From Kaistella chaponensis (GTDB lineage Bacteria > Bacteroidota > Bacteroidia > Flavobacteriales > Weeksellaceae): a stretch of DNA of 64,000 nucleotides. Of this stretch, positions 50,368 to 59,237 are shown in pieces. The stretch spans positions 124,001 to 188,000 of the forward strand of contig NZ_FTOI01000005.1 in assembly GCF_900156725.1 (NCBI RefSeq), in the 5' to 3' direction. The translations under genes were made by a program, and so were the position numbers. How positions within the stretch are numbered: position 1 is the stretch's first letter; every line of letters begins with the position of its first letter. The notes beneath the pieces are model-generated. The model was not told where the DNA came from. It did not search any database and saw only the letters and a list, made by a program, of their open reading frames with translations.

Positions 50368-51132
50368 CTATTCCATCATTTTGCGAAGGTGTTCTAGCTC
50401 TTCATGGGCCGTCAAATCGAATTTAACCGGAACAATTGAAATATAGCCATTTGCCAAAGCGGTTTCATCAGCATCATCACCGGTATCCATATTATTGAAA
50501 TATCCAGTTAACCAATAGTATTTTTTGCCGTGAGGATTAATTCTTTCGTCAAAATTTTCTTCCCATTTTGCATGAGCTTGTCGACAAACTTTCACTCCTT
50601 TGATTTCGTCTTTCAACAATTTCGGGATATTCACGTTGAGAACCACGCCTTTTGGTAGAGGGTTTTCTAGCACTTTTTTCGCGATATTTTGAATGTATTC
50701 TTTGGCCTGCGAAAAATCAGCATCCCAGGAAAAATCGAGTAAGGAAAATCCGATCGCTTGCAATCCTTCTACACCGGCTTCTACCGCGGCACTCATGGTT
50801 CCAGAGTAAATGACGTTGATTGAAGAATTAGCACCATGATTAATTCCCGAAACGACCAGATCTGGTTTTCTCGGCAGAATTTTATCCAAAGCAAATTTCA
50901 CACAATCAACCGGTGTTCCACTCAAGGAGTAATCTTTCTGTGGTCCATCCAAACTGATTTCTTCAAAAGTTAAAGTTTGATTAATGGTAATTGCATGACC
51001 TTTTCCAGATTGTGGCGAATCCGGCGCTACTACAACTACATCACCGATTTCGTTCATGAAATTTACCAAATTTCTGATTCCTGGTGCCGTAATTCCGTCA
51101 TCATTGGTGACTAAAATCAAAGGTTTTTGCAT
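50368..51132 (-). CDS. surE: 5'/3'-nucleotidase SurE
   Basis: Metal-dependent phosphatase acting on nucleoside monophosphates and short polyphosphates in stationary phase. The 254-residue protein has the metal motif LVTNDDGITAPGI (7-19), VVVAPDSPQSGKGHAI, the GTPVDCVKFAL segment, SGINHGANSS and VIYSGTMSAAVEAG, all typical. It probably leads a two-gene unit with guaC, both handling nucleotide pools. Its upstream spacer has a good TTG/TAnnTTTG promoter. Confidence 0.93.
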   Translation of the reverse strand: MQKPLILVTNDDGITAPGIRNLVNFMNEIGDVVVVAPDSPQSGKGHAITINQTLTFEEISLDGPQKDYSLSGTPVDCVKFALDKILPRKPDLVVSGINHGANSSINVIYSGTMSAAVEAGVEGLQAIGFSLLDFSWDADFSQAKEYIQNIAKKVLENPLPKGVVLNVNIPKLLKDEIKGVKVCRQAHAKWEENFDERINPHGKKYYWLTGYFNNMDTGDDADETALANGYISIVPVKFDLTAHEELEHLRKMME

Positions 51133-51151
51133 ATATTTTATAGGGTTTTCA

Positions 51152-51179
51152 CAAATTTACTCAAAATAATAGTGTGCAA
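51152..51179 (-). promoter_or_regulatory. Candidate promoter for surE-guaC
   Basis: On the minus strand TTG (51179-51177), a 17-bp spacer and TAAATTTG (51159-51152) fit the Bacteroidetes consensus, about 20 bp upstream of the surE ATG. Confidence 0.5.
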
Positions 51180-51194
51180 ATATAAATAAGGTAT

Positions 51195-51202
51195 TAATTT
51201 TG
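51195..51202 (+). promoter_or_regulatory. Candidate -7 element for the tail-specific protease gene
   Basis: TAATTTTG, 64 bp before the ATG at 51267. No -33 TTG at proper distance. Confidence 0.35.
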
Positions 51203-51266
51203 ATACTTTGTAAAATCCTGTAACAAATAGGGGAAATTCTTAACAAATTAGATATTAATTAAATAT

Positions 51267-53387
51267 ATGTTCAAAAACTTAAAACTCAATACATTATTGC
51301 TTTTCATTCCGCTCACAAGTTTGGTGTTTTGCTTTAATTCTCCGCAAAATGACGATGAAAAAATGTCAACAATAATGGTGAGTGTAAAAAATACGCTCAG
51401 CTATTTACATTATTCCCCAAAAACTATTAATGATGCTTATTCCAAGGATGTTTACAAGCATTATTTTGAAATGGTAGATTCCTCCAAACGATATTTTTTG
51501 CAATCTGATATGGATGAATTTGCAAAACACGAAACCAAGTTAGATGATTATCTGAATCAAGGAGATCTTACCTTTTATAAACTGACGGTAGATCGGCTTT
51601 ACCAAAGAGTGGATCAGATTGATAAAATTACTCAGGATATTCTGAGCAAACCTATCAATTTGAATGAAGATGAAACGCTGATTTTAGAACCGAAGATTAA
51701 GAAAAATGCGAAGAACCAAGCGGAACTTTCGCAGGAATGGAAAAAGTATATCAAGTATAATATTTTGCAGGAAATGGAATCGTTGACCGCAAAAGAAGAA
51801 CTGCAGAAAGAGAAAAAAGATTCTGTACAGAAATTTAATTTGAAAGACACCATTAAACTAGAAATCTTAACGCCGGAAGCAAAGCGAATTAAAGCCACTG
51901 CAGAGGTGAAAGACTTGGTAACAGACACTTTCAGAAGATTTAAGAAAAGAAATAAAATGGACTGGTTTACAGTTTACATGAATGCTTATACTGAAGTTTT
52001 CGATCCGCATACCAATTATTACTCCCCAAAAAATAAAGAAGATTTCGATACGCAATTCACCGGAAAAGTAATCGGAATTGGCGCAATAATTCAGGAAAAA
52101 AGAGGATATCTTTACTTAGGCGCACTCACAATTGGTGCTCCTGCCTGGAAATCCAAACAACTTTCAGAAGGTGATAAAATTTTGAAAGTAAGATCGAAAC
52201 CGAATTTAGATGCGGTAAATGTGGTTGGAATGTTATCTGATGAAGCGGTGCGACTCATTCGTGGTGAAAAAGGAACGAAAGTAACTTTAACCGTTGAGAA
52301 AAAAGATAAATCGATCAAGGAGGTGACAATGATCCGTGAAGAAGTTGCCATTGAAGATACGTTTGCAAGAAGCATAATCATTAATTCTGCAGATGGCAAA
52401 AAATACGGTTTGATCAATTTGCCAAGTTTCAATGCTGATTTTGAAAATGCAAAAGGAAGAAACGCTTCTGATGATATTAAAAACGAGTTGCTTAAACTGA
52501 AACCTCAAAATGTTGACGGAATCATCCTTGATTTACGAAATAATGGTGGCGGAAGTTTAACCGAAGTCGGCGATATCATGGGATTATTTATGAATGCAGG
52601 TCCTTATGTTCAGGTAAAAGATGGCAACGGAAAAGTGCAAACTTTGAAAAATAAAACCAACGCGCCGCTTTGGACCGGACCATTAATTATCATGCAAAAC
52701 GAACTTTCTGCATCGGCGTCAGAGATTTTGGCAGGTGCGATGCAGGATTATGGCAGAGCTGTGACGATCGGTTCTCCGCAGTCTTTTGGGAAAGGAACCG
52801 TGCAAACATTTGTAGATCTGAACAGATTTTTAAATACAAATGATGATTTCGGATCTTTGAAGTTGACCATTCAGAAATTTTATAGAATTACGGGCGAATC
52901 TACCCAAAGAAAAGGAATCGAGTCCGATATCAAAATGAAGGATTTCTATACCTACGCTGAAATTGGAGAACGATATGATGATTATGCTCTAGCTTGGGAT
53001 AAAATTCCGGCAGCACCTTATCAAGCTGTCAATTATTTTTCTGTTCAAGCTTTACAAAAAGGGATCGAAGCACGTCTTCAAAATAACAAAAACTACCAAT
53101 TGATTCAGGAATCTGCGCAATGGAAGGAAAAATTAGATAAAGAAGAGACGATTTCTTTAGAACAAAGCAAATTTAATGCAGTAATGCAAGCAAGAAAAGC
53201 CCAGATTAAAAAATTCAAAGGGTTAGATAAATTTAACAACGGATTGAAATTTACGCTTAATCCAGATGAAGCGATTCGAGAAAAAACCGATGAACCTTTC
53301 ACAAAGAAAACGGAAAACTGGACGAAAAATCTTCAGCGTGATTTATATCTGCAAGAAGCCGTAAACGTTGTCGCACAAATGAAATAA
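51267..53387 (+). CDS. Carboxy-terminal processing peptidase (tail-specific protease, S41)
   Basis: A 706-residue periplasmic serine protease of the Prc/Tsp group, which degrades proteins with nonpolar C-termini and envelope substrates. A signal-like N-terminus (LNTLLLFIPLTSLVFCF) is followed by an alpha-helical N-domain (about 45-240), a PDZ domain (GIGAIIQEKRGYLYLG..., about 270-360) and the S41 protease core with GIILDLRNNGGGSLTEVG, the nucleophile Ser in QNELSASASEILAGAMQDYGRAV and the Lys in SFGKGTVQTF. The C-terminal helical tail resembles the Prc DUF3340-like segment. It stands alone with a terminator, facing the divergent surE-guaC unit. Confidence 0.92.
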   Translation: MFKNLKLNTLLLFIPLTSLVFCFNSPQNDDEKMSTIMVSVKNTLSYLHYSPKTINDAYSKDVYKHYFEMVDSSKRYFLQSDMDEFAKHETKLDDYLNQGDLTFYKLTVDRLYQRVDQIDKITQDILSKPINLNEDETLILEPKIKKNAKNQAELSQEWKKYIKYNILQEMESLTAKEELQKEKKDSVQKFNLKDTIKLEILTPEAKRIKATAEVKDLVTDTFRRFKKRNKMDWFTVYMNAYTEVFDPHTNYYSPKNKEDFDTQFTGKVIGIGAIIQEKRGYLYLGALTIGAPAWKSKQLSEGDKILKVRSKPNLDAVNVVGMLSDEAVRLIRGEKGTKVTLTVEKKDKSIKEVTMIREEVAIEDTFARSIIINSADGKKYGLINLPSFNADFENAKGRNASDDIKNELLKLKPQNVDGIILDLRNNGGGSLTEVGDIMGLFMNAGPYVQVKDGNGKVQTLKNKTNAPLWTGPLIIMQNELSASASEILAGAMQDYGRAVTIGSPQSFGKGTVQTFVDLNRFLNTNDDFGSLKLTIQKFYRITGESTQRKGIESDIKMKDFYTYAEIGERYDDYALAWDKIPAAPYQAVNYFSVQALQKGIEARLQNNKNYQLIQESAQWKEKLDKEETISLEQSKFNAVMQARKAQIKKFKGLDKFNNGLKFTLNPDEAIREKTDEPFTKKTENWTKNLQRDLYLQEAVNVVAQMK

Positions 53388-53412
53388 AGGATTGAACATC
53401 CAATTAGATATG

Positions 53413-53439
53413 AACCATCGGAATTCCGGTGGTTTTTTG
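53413..53439 (+). terminator. Terminator of the tail-specific protease gene
   Basis: A 9-bp stem AACCATCGG / CCGGTGGTT (one G-T pair) with a 4-nt loop, then six T, 25 bp after the stop codon. Confidence 0.8.
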
Positions 53440-53555
53440 TGTTGAATACCTTTCAGTCTTCAAAATCTACGGTTCGGTGGAAATTACTTGATATGTGCGT
53501 TCTCACAGAATACCTTTACACCATCAAATAACACCAACAATTAAATTTTAACACC

Positions 53556-53846
53556 ATGGAAACATACGGCTTTAATCAAGATCAAAAATTAGTTCAGGCT
53601 CAAAAAAGAGTGAAATGCATAAAAGGGTGTTACATTCACGCGATGGTTTACGTATTTGTGAATGCGTTTATTATTGCAGGATGTGCGGTTGATGATTTAA
53701 ATAATTTAAAAACATCTGAGCCATATATGACCGCTTTGTTTTGGGGAATTGGTTTGGCTGCACACGGAATGGCAGTTTTTGGGCAGAACTTTTTATTCGG
53801 CACCAATTGGGAGCAAAAAGAAATTCAGAAATTTTTAAATAAATAA
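53556..53846 (+). CDS. 2TM domain protein A
   Basis: A 96-residue protein of the 2TM family (two close transmembrane helices). It has a cytoplasmic start (METYGFNQDQKLVQAQKRVKCIKG), helices at about 27-46 and 59-76, WGIGLAAHGMAVFGQNF and a charged C-tail (WEQKEIQKFLNK). The motif RVKxxKGxYIHAxVYVxVN is shared with the other copies at 55.2-55.8 kb and with the C-terminus of the neighbouring kinase. It lies 34 bp before the kinase gene. The function of 2TM proteins is not established. Confidence 0.82.
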   Translation: METYGFNQDQKLVQAQKRVKCIKGCYIHAMVYVFVNAFIIAGCAVDDLNNLKTSEPYMTALFWGIGLAAHGMAVFGQNFLFGTNWEQKEIQKFLNK

Positions 53847-53880
53847 TTTAAACTTTTCATTAAATATTTAAATTTACAAG

Positions 53881-55206
53881 ATGGATACTAAAGATATTAA
53901 AAGGCAGCTGAACATTTCTCTTTGGATCTCGTTTTTTACAGGAATTTTCTTTTTTACCATTTTTACCAAGGACAAGAACTTTCATAATTTTTTAATTTGT
54001 TTCTTAGTTTCATCGCTTTACTCTTTTGTTTTGGTATTTGGTAATTATTATTCCAACAGCTATCTGAACAAAAAATATTCCTGGATCGATAATACCAAAA
54101 GACGGATCATTTTGGGTATTTTATCAACCGTTTTGGTCAACGTGATTTTGGTGATTGTATGTAATTATTTAAATTTCATTGTTTTACAAAAAAACAATCC
54201 AGATCATTTTTTTAGCGGTCAGTTGGGGTTTGTAAACTGGCTCATCATCAACATTGCTCTTTTGATCTCTGCAATCATGCACGCAAAAGGGTTCATGGAA
54301 GAATGGAAAAAATCCTCCAGGAAAGAAGTGGTAGAACAGAAATTGATTGCCAAATCTGCGAACGCGCAATTCGAAAGTTTAAAAAATCAACTCGATCCCC
54401 ATTTTCTTTTTAATTCCTTGAATGTTTTAAGTGCTTTGATTGATGAAAACCCTAATCAGGCGCAAAGATTTACTGCCTCGATGTCGAAAATTTACCGCTA
54501 CGTTTTGGAGCAGAAAGATAAAGAACTCGTCACCGTAGAAGAAGAAATTGAATTTGCAAAAACGTATTGTGAGCTGCTGAAAACGCGTTTTGAAGATAGT
54601 GTGAGTTTTGATTTTATGGTCAATGAAGCCGCTTTAAAATCTTATGTAGTTCCACTTTCGTTACAACTGCTTTTAGAAAATTGCATCAAACATAATTTTG
54701 CAACATCAAGCAAACCTTTGCATATCAAAATTTTTACGGAAAACGGATTTCTTTTGATAGAGAATAACTTGCAACAAAGAGAACAGGTAAAAGAGAGCGC
54801 TGGAATCGGACTTTCGAATATCGTGCAGCGCTACTCTTTACTCACGAAACTCAATGTATTTATCGAAAAGTCAGATGATTTTTTCAGGGTAAAAATACCT
54901 ATGTTAACTCAGAAAGTTTCAGCCATGAGTTCACAACCCAGCCAAGAATCAATGGCTTATCAAAGAGCCGCGAAAAGAGTTCAGGAACTGAAGGGATTTT
55001 ATGGCAATCTTATTTCGTACTGTCTCGTCATTCCTTTTTTAATTTTTGTAAACCTTTACACTTCACCGCAATATTTATGGTTTGTTTGGCCCATGTTAGG
55101 TTGGGGAATAGGTTTAGCGTCGCATGCTTTAAAAGTTTACGGTGTCGGAAGAGCTTGGGAAGAAAAACAAATTCGAAAAATTTTAGACAAAGAACAATCA
55201 AAATAG
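53881..55206 (+). CDS. LytS-type sensor histidine kinase with C-terminal 2TM domain
   Basis: A 441-residue membrane kinase. The N-terminal part has four transmembrane helices (about 14-28, 37-52, 77-100 and 118-136); the His_kinase (PF06580-type) core has the phospho-accepting His174 in LDPHFLFNSLNVLSALIDENP, and an HATPase follows (LQLLLENCIKHNFATSS, ESAGIGLSNIVQRYSLL). A short linker leads to a 2TM domain at about 350-435, with RAAKRVQELKGFYGNLISY and LGWGIGLASHALKVYGVG. This C-terminal fusion with the stand-alone domain of its neighbours is unusual. It precedes two more 2TM genes by 7 bp. Confidence 0.88.
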   Translation: MDTKDIKRQLNISLWISFFTGIFFFTIFTKDKNFHNFLICFLVSSLYSFVLVFGNYYSNSYLNKKYSWIDNTKRRIILGILSTVLVNVILVIVCNYLNFIVLQKNNPDHFFSGQLGFVNWLIINIALLISAIMHAKGFMEEWKKSSRKEVVEQKLIAKSANAQFESLKNQLDPHFLFNSLNVLSALIDENPNQAQRFTASMSKIYRYVLEQKDKELVTVEEEIEFAKTYCELLKTRFEDSVSFDFMVNEAALKSYVVPLSLQLLLENCIKHNFATSSKPLHIKIFTENGFLLIENNLQQREQVKESAGIGLSNIVQRYSLLTKLNVFIEKSDDFFRVKIPMLTQKVSAMSSQPSQESMAYQRAAKRVQELKGFYGNLISYCLVIPFLIFVNLYTSPQYLWFVWPMLGWGIGLASHALKVYGVGRAWEEKQIRKILDKEQSK

Positions 55207-55213
55207 CAACATC

Positions 55214-55495
55214 ATGGAAAATTTAACTCCCAAAGAAGTCGATTACGCAATCGCAAAAGAAAGGGTAAATCAGATGAAAAAATTCTACACCAGTTTAGCA
55301 TTATTTATCCTTGTGTTTGCGATTTATGCGGCAAGAAAATATTATAAAACGGGAGAAATTGCATTTTTAGATTTTAATAATTTCTCGGCAATTTTTTGGA
55401 TTTGGGGATTTATTTTAGCCCTAAAAGCATTTAAACTCTTCATCCTCAACCAAAGCTGGGAACGGAAAATGATGAATAAAGAACTTAATAAATAA
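55214..55495 (+). CDS. 2TM domain protein B
   Basis: A 93-residue, more diverged member of the 2TM family: AKERVNQMKKFYTSLALFIL is the first helix (to about residue 37), the second helix contains FSAIFWIWGFILALKAFKLF, and the tail reads SWERKMMNKELNK. The His of the WGIGLxxH motif is replaced here, and the loop between helices is short. Spacing of 7 bp from the kinase and 4 bp to the next 2TM gene indicates co-translation. Confidence 0.8.
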   Translation: MENLTPKEVDYAIAKERVNQMKKFYTSLALFILVFAIYAARKYYKTGEIAFLDFNNFSAIFWIWGFILALKAFKLFILNQSWERKMMNKELNK

Positions 55496-55499
55496 AACC

Positions 55500-55790
55500 A
55501 TGGAAAACTTTAACGAAAATAATATCAAATACTTAGAAGCTCAAAATCGGGTAAAAAAGTTGAAAGGATTTTACATTCATGCCATTGTTTATGTTTTGGT
55601 CAATCTTTTTATCCTTGCGCAAAATGTAGAATCGGGGGAATCGATTGCAAACCTCAATAATTACTGGACTGCAATATTTTGGGGGATTGGTTTGCTGGGA
55701 CATGGAATCAGCGTTTTCTTGCCTAATTTGGTCATGGGAAAAGATTGGGAAGAGAAAAAAATTCGGGAGTTAATGGATAAAGACAAATAA
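55500..55790 (+). CDS. 2TM domain protein C
   Basis: A 96-residue paralogue closest to protein A: MENFNENNIKYLEAQNRVKKL then KGFYIHAIVYVLVNLFILAQ and FWGIGLLGHGISVFLPNL, ending WEEKKIRELMDKDK. It starts 4 bp after protein B. It is the last 2TM gene before a 182-bp gap that separates the response regulator. Confidence 0.82.
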   Translation: MENFNENNIKYLEAQNRVKKLKGFYIHAIVYVLVNLFILAQNVESGESIANLNNYWTAIFWGIGLLGHGISVFLPNLVMGKDWEEKKIRELMDKDK

Positions 55791-55972
55791 GATAAAGAAC
55801 GCAACAGAGAGTAATCGTCTATACAATTAGATGGCTACAATTGCGCTTTTCTTCCCGCGTTTATCGATTTATTTTATCAAAAAATAGGTAAACCGGAAGT
55901 TGAGAAAAAAAATTTATCAACGTTCAGAAGATCGATTAGATACAAATCACTTTTATTTATTATTTTTAAGAC

Positions 55973-56716
55973 ATGATAAAAACGGTCATCATTGAAGATG
56001 AAAAACCAGCAGCAAGAAAACTCGAACGATTAATTGGTTTGTTTGCTGATTTAGAATTAGTTGCAACCTTAAATTCTGTAGAAGAAGGAATTGAGTGGTT
56101 TGCTAATAATCAACATCCGGATCTGATATTTTCAGACATTGTGTTAGGAGACGGTTTGTCTTTTGATATTTTTGAAAAAATTCCGACCAGGAGTTTTATG
56201 ATTTATACTACGGCTTTTGATCAATATACTTTGAAAGCTTTTAAGTTGAATTCTATCGATTATCTTTTGAAACCTATTATGGAAGAAGACCTCGAAAAAG
56301 CCATCAATAAATTCAAAAGTTTCTTACCTTCAGAATCGGCTAATAATTCCTTGGAAATCAAATCTTTAATTAAAGAAGATAGGCAAAAATTATCCCGAAT
56401 TTTAGTAAAAATCGGATATAATTTAAAGATCGTTCAAACGGATGAGGTTTCGTGCTTTTACAGCGAAAATAAAATCGTGTATCTTCAAACGAAAGAAAGA
56501 AATTATCCGACTGATTTTACCTTAGACGAGCTTCAGGAACTTTTGGATGAAAAGAAATTCTTTCGGGTAAACCGACAGTTTATGATCAATTCCAATTTCA
56601 TTAAAAACATTCATACTTCACCGTATTACAAAGTAGAAATGGAGTTTCAGCCGGAAGAAGAAATTACGGTAAGTCGCGATCGGGTAAAGGATTTTAAGGA
56701 TTGGTTGGTGAGGTAA
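55973..56716 (+). CDS. LytTR-type response regulator
   Basis: A 247-residue cytoplasmic transcriptional regulator. Receiver domain (1-120) has the acidic pair in IIEDEKPAA (residues 8-10), the phospho-acceptor Asp55 in DLIFSDIVLGDGLSF and the Lys in DYLLKP. The LytTR DNA-binding domain (about 145-247) has SENKIVYLQTKERNYP, VNRQFMINSNFIKNIHTSPYYKVEME and VSRDRVKDFKDWL. It is the obvious partner of the LytS-type kinase at 53.9 kb. The 182-bp gap before it shows no clear operon continuity; a separate promoter is possible. Confidence 0.92.
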   Translation: MIKTVIIEDEKPAARKLERLIGLFADLELVATLNSVEEGIEWFANNQHPDLIFSDIVLGDGLSFDIFEKIPTRSFMIYTTAFDQYTLKAFKLNSIDYLLKPIMEEDLEKAINKFKSFLPSESANNSLEIKSLIKEDRQKLSRILVKIGYNLKIVQTDEVSCFYSENKIVYLQTKERNYPTDFTLDELQELLDEKKFFRVNRQFMINSNFIKNIHTSPYYKVEMEFQPEEEITVSRDRVKDFKDWLVR

Positions 56717-56790
56717 GGAGATAAAAATCTATAAATGAAACGCCAATACTTATATGCTTTGATAATTCGCAAATAAAAAACTCTAATATT

Positions 56791-57336
56791 TTAGATGACA
56801 GTTTTCTTTCCCAAAATTTTTCTTATTTTGTCATAAATTTTTTGTTTTATTACATAAGTTTTGCTAAACCTACTATTTAAATCCATACTAAATTTCATTC
56901 TTGTACCCCAAACTCCTGCTTGATCTTGGAAATCATAGAATTCTGGAAATAAATTTACTATAGATAATATATTCCTTTTAAACGATTTTCCTAGTGTGGG
57001 AAAATTTCCAAAATCGTCTACAACTTTTAAATTGAAAATTCTTTTTCCAATTGAGTCGCCAAATTTCCATTCTAAAAATGAATTTAAAGAAATTATGATT
57101 AAGATTGAATAAAAAAAACTTGATAATGGGTTGAGATGTAATAAAAAGCAAAGAATAACATACACTGGAATTAGATCTAAAATTTTTGCAAATAATCGAT
57201 AAGCATAATTATCCTCAGTTTGAGTATCAAAATCAAAATCGTATTCAAATTCTTGATAAATTCTTTTTCCAAATTCGTCAAAATTTTGAGTGGGTTGATG
57301 AATAATTTTTCTTTCTTTAATTTCGGAAATCTTCAT
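56791..57336 (-). CDS. RDD family membrane protein
   Basis: A 181-residue protein with an acidic N-terminus (1-60) and about three hydrophobic segments (about 65-82, 90-108, 135-150). The RDD-like core includes YRLFAKILDLIPVYVILCF, FLEWKFGDSIGKRIFNLKVVDDFG and TLGKSFKRNILSIVNLFPEFYDF, typical of RDD proteins with the conserved Arg/Asp pattern in altered form. Function unknown; RDD proteins have been linked to ion transport. It is transcribed toward the regulator gene, which is convergent. Confidence 0.7.
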   Translation of the reverse strand: MKISEIKERKIIHQPTQNFDEFGKRIYQEFEYDFDFDTQTEDNYAYRLFAKILDLIPVYVILCFLLHLNPLSSFFYSILIIISLNSFLEWKFGDSIGKRIFNLKVVDDFGNFPTLGKSFKRNILSIVNLFPEFYDFQDQAGVWGTRMKFSMDLNSRFSKTYVIKQKIYDKIRKILGKKTVI

Positions 57337-57440
57337 TATTGAGTATTGCTAAAAAAAATGAGTTATATTTCTAAAAGATGCGATTTTTTTAATTTGAATT
57401 TTTTAGAAATTTACAAAAATCCAAATTAGTAAAATTTAAT

Positions 57441-58628
57441 TCAAGCAATCACCCCACTTCCAACCAACTCATCCTCTAAATACCACGCAGCAAACTGTCC
57501 TTCTGCAATCGCAGATTGGGGATTTTTGAATTCGATATACAGTCCTTCTTCAAATTGGTAAAGCGTTGCTTCTTCCAAAGGTTGTCGGTACCGAATTCTG
57601 GCTTTTACCTTCATCGATTCGCCATTTTGCAAACGCAGATCTTCACGAACCCAATGAACCTCGGAGTTTTCTATTTTCAAAGCACTTCTGAACAATCCCG
57701 GGAAATTTCTTCCTTCCCCTACAAAAACGATATTCTTGTCGATATCTCTGGAAATCAAAAAGCAGGATTCTGCATGTCCGCCAATTCCCAAACCTTTACT
57801 TTGTCCGACCGTGAAATAATGCGCACCTTGATGTTTGCCAATTACTTTTCCGTCAGATTTTTCATAATGAAATTTTTTAGACAGAAATTCCAATTCTTCT
57901 AATTTTGAAGAAAAATCAGGTGTTTCTTGGTGAAATGCTTCGAAATCTTTAAAAATCTCTACAATTTCTCCTTCTTTTGGCTCCAGTTGTTGTTGCAGAA
58001 AAGTCGGCAAACTCACTTTCCCGATGAAACATAATCCTTGCGAATCTTTTTTATCTGCCGTAACCAAACCCATTTCCCGCGCGATTTCCCGAACTTCCGG
58101 TTTCGTCAAATTTCCAATCGGAAACAATGATTTCGATAGTTGATCCTGATTCAATTGACACAAAAAATAAGACTGGTCTTTATTGTTGTCAGCTCCTGCT
58201 AAAAGATGAAAAATTTCGTTCCCATTTTCATCAAAGGTGGAGTTCACTTGTGCGTAATGTCCCGTTGCAACTTTCTCAGCACCAAGCGATAAGGCTGTTT
58301 TCATAAACACATCGAACTTCACTTCGCGGTTACACAAAACATCAGGATTCGGCGTTCTTCCTTTTTTATATTCGTCGAACATATAATCGACGATCTTTTC
58401 CTTGTACAATTCGCTCATATCAATGACTTGATACGGAATTCCGAGTTTTTGCGCGACCATCAAAGCATCATTGCTGTCTTCGATCCACGGACATTCATCT
58501 TCCAAAGTGACCGATGCATCATTCCAGTTCCGCATAAAAAGCGCGACTACTTCATGACCTTGTTTTTTCAGCAAATACGCTGCAACACTGGAATCTACAC
58601 CTCCAGAAAGTCCTACTACAATTTTCAT
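57441..58628 (-). CDS. mnmA: tRNA 2-thiouridylase MnmA
   Basis: ATP-dependent thiolase adding sulfur at C2 of U34 in tRNA Glu, Gln and Lys. The 395-residue protein has the PP-loop [17 protein letters not shown] (4-20), [17 protein letters not shown], the first catalytic Cys in [29 protein letters not shown] and the second Cys in [17 protein letters not shown]. It acts on the same base as MnmG at 36-38 kb. It is monocistronic here; the sulfur relay protein SufE/IscS type sits at the far left edge. Both catalytic cysteines are present. Confidence 0.96.
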   Translation of the reverse strand: MKIVVGLSGGVDSSVAAYLLKKQGHEVVALFMRNWNDASVTLEDECPWIEDSNDALMVAQKLGIPYQVIDMSELYKEKIVDYMFDEYKKGRTPNPDVLCNREVKFDVFMKTALSLGAEKVATGHYAQVNSTFDENGNEIFHLLAGADNNKDQSYFLCQLNQDQLSKSLFPIGNLTKPEVREIAREMGLVTADKKDSQGLCFIGKVSLPTFLQQQLEPKEGEIVEIFKDFEAFHQETPDFSSKLEELEFLSKKFHYEKSDGKVIGKHQGAHYFTVGQSKGLGIGGHAESCFLISRDIDKNIVFVGEGRNFPGLFRSALKIENSEVHWVREDLRLQNGESMKVKARIRYRQPLEEATLYQFEEGLYIEFKNPQSAIAEGQFAAWYLEDELVGSGVIA

Positions 58629-58674
58629 ATGTTCATTTTATAAAGCATTTCAAGGATGCTCTTTATTGAGGATG

Positions 58675-58682
58675 CAAATTTA
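58675..58682 (-). promoter_or_regulatory. Candidate -7 element for mnmA
   Basis: TAAATTTG on the minus strand, 46 bp upstream of the mnmA ATG; weak -33 support. Confidence 0.35.
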
Positions 58683-58740
58683 CGACAATAATTATAGATT
58701 CACTCAGGAGCAACAAGAGTCTAAATCTATCGAAGACCAG

Positions 58741-58810
58741 TCCCGCTTTCCACTGTATCTTTTTCTTTTTTCTTGAAAAAAAAGAAAAAGGATGCCGTTC
58801 CAATCGGGGC
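58741..58810. repeat. Intergenic repeat element (copy B)
   Basis: On the minus strand it reads GCCCCGATTGGAACGGCATC, a C/T-rich run, a hairpin of TTTTTC/GAAAAA arms, then ACAGTGGAAAGCGGGA. The outer parts GCCCCGA...GG...CTTTTT and AAAGCGGGA match copy A at 18195-18329, although the inner spacer differs. The poly-T/poly-A hairpin could act as a terminator. No ORF lies inside. The element sits between mnmA and the LacI gene. Confidence 0.55.
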
Positions 58811-59237
58811 TAAAATATAGTTTCGGTCTTCTTTCAAAAGACGCAATACCGTAAAAATAGTAACGTAAAGTTGATTCTATAAATGGTCGATCACCTAAAA
58901 ACGCTTATTTAAAAGCTTCAAAAGATGCTTTGTGAAAATTCAAATTTCTATCTTTATAGAGTGTCGATTTTTCTCTGCAGTCTCAAATTGGAATTCTATT
59001 CCTGTTTTCGTTATAATAAGGAGTAATCTGATTTGGATGATAGATTTAGACCAAATAGTAGAAGATTTTTCAGAAAGACAAGAGATAAAAACAGTTTGTC
59101 AAATCACCATTTTTTTTCAGAAACGGTTGTTTTTTGACCTTTTTAAAAGGTAAACCTTCCAATTTAAAAACAGGTTTCACCTTTTTAGATCGAAATGATA
59201 TATTGAACAAATTGAAAATGGCGACTTTAAAAAAATT
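58811..59237. other. AT-rich gap with no recognised gene
   Basis: The 427 bp between repeat copy B and the LacI gene contain only a low-quality 73-codon GTG-initiated frame (58932-59153) without any recognisable motif. Short TTT/AAA runs and a region of mixed GC are present, but nothing I can assign. It could be decayed coding sequence. Confidence 0.4.

Noticed and set aside
58932-59153. 73-codon GTG-initiated frame between repeat B and LacI
   Set aside because: No recognisable motif, low-complexity composition and no supporting context; described as part of the gap only.
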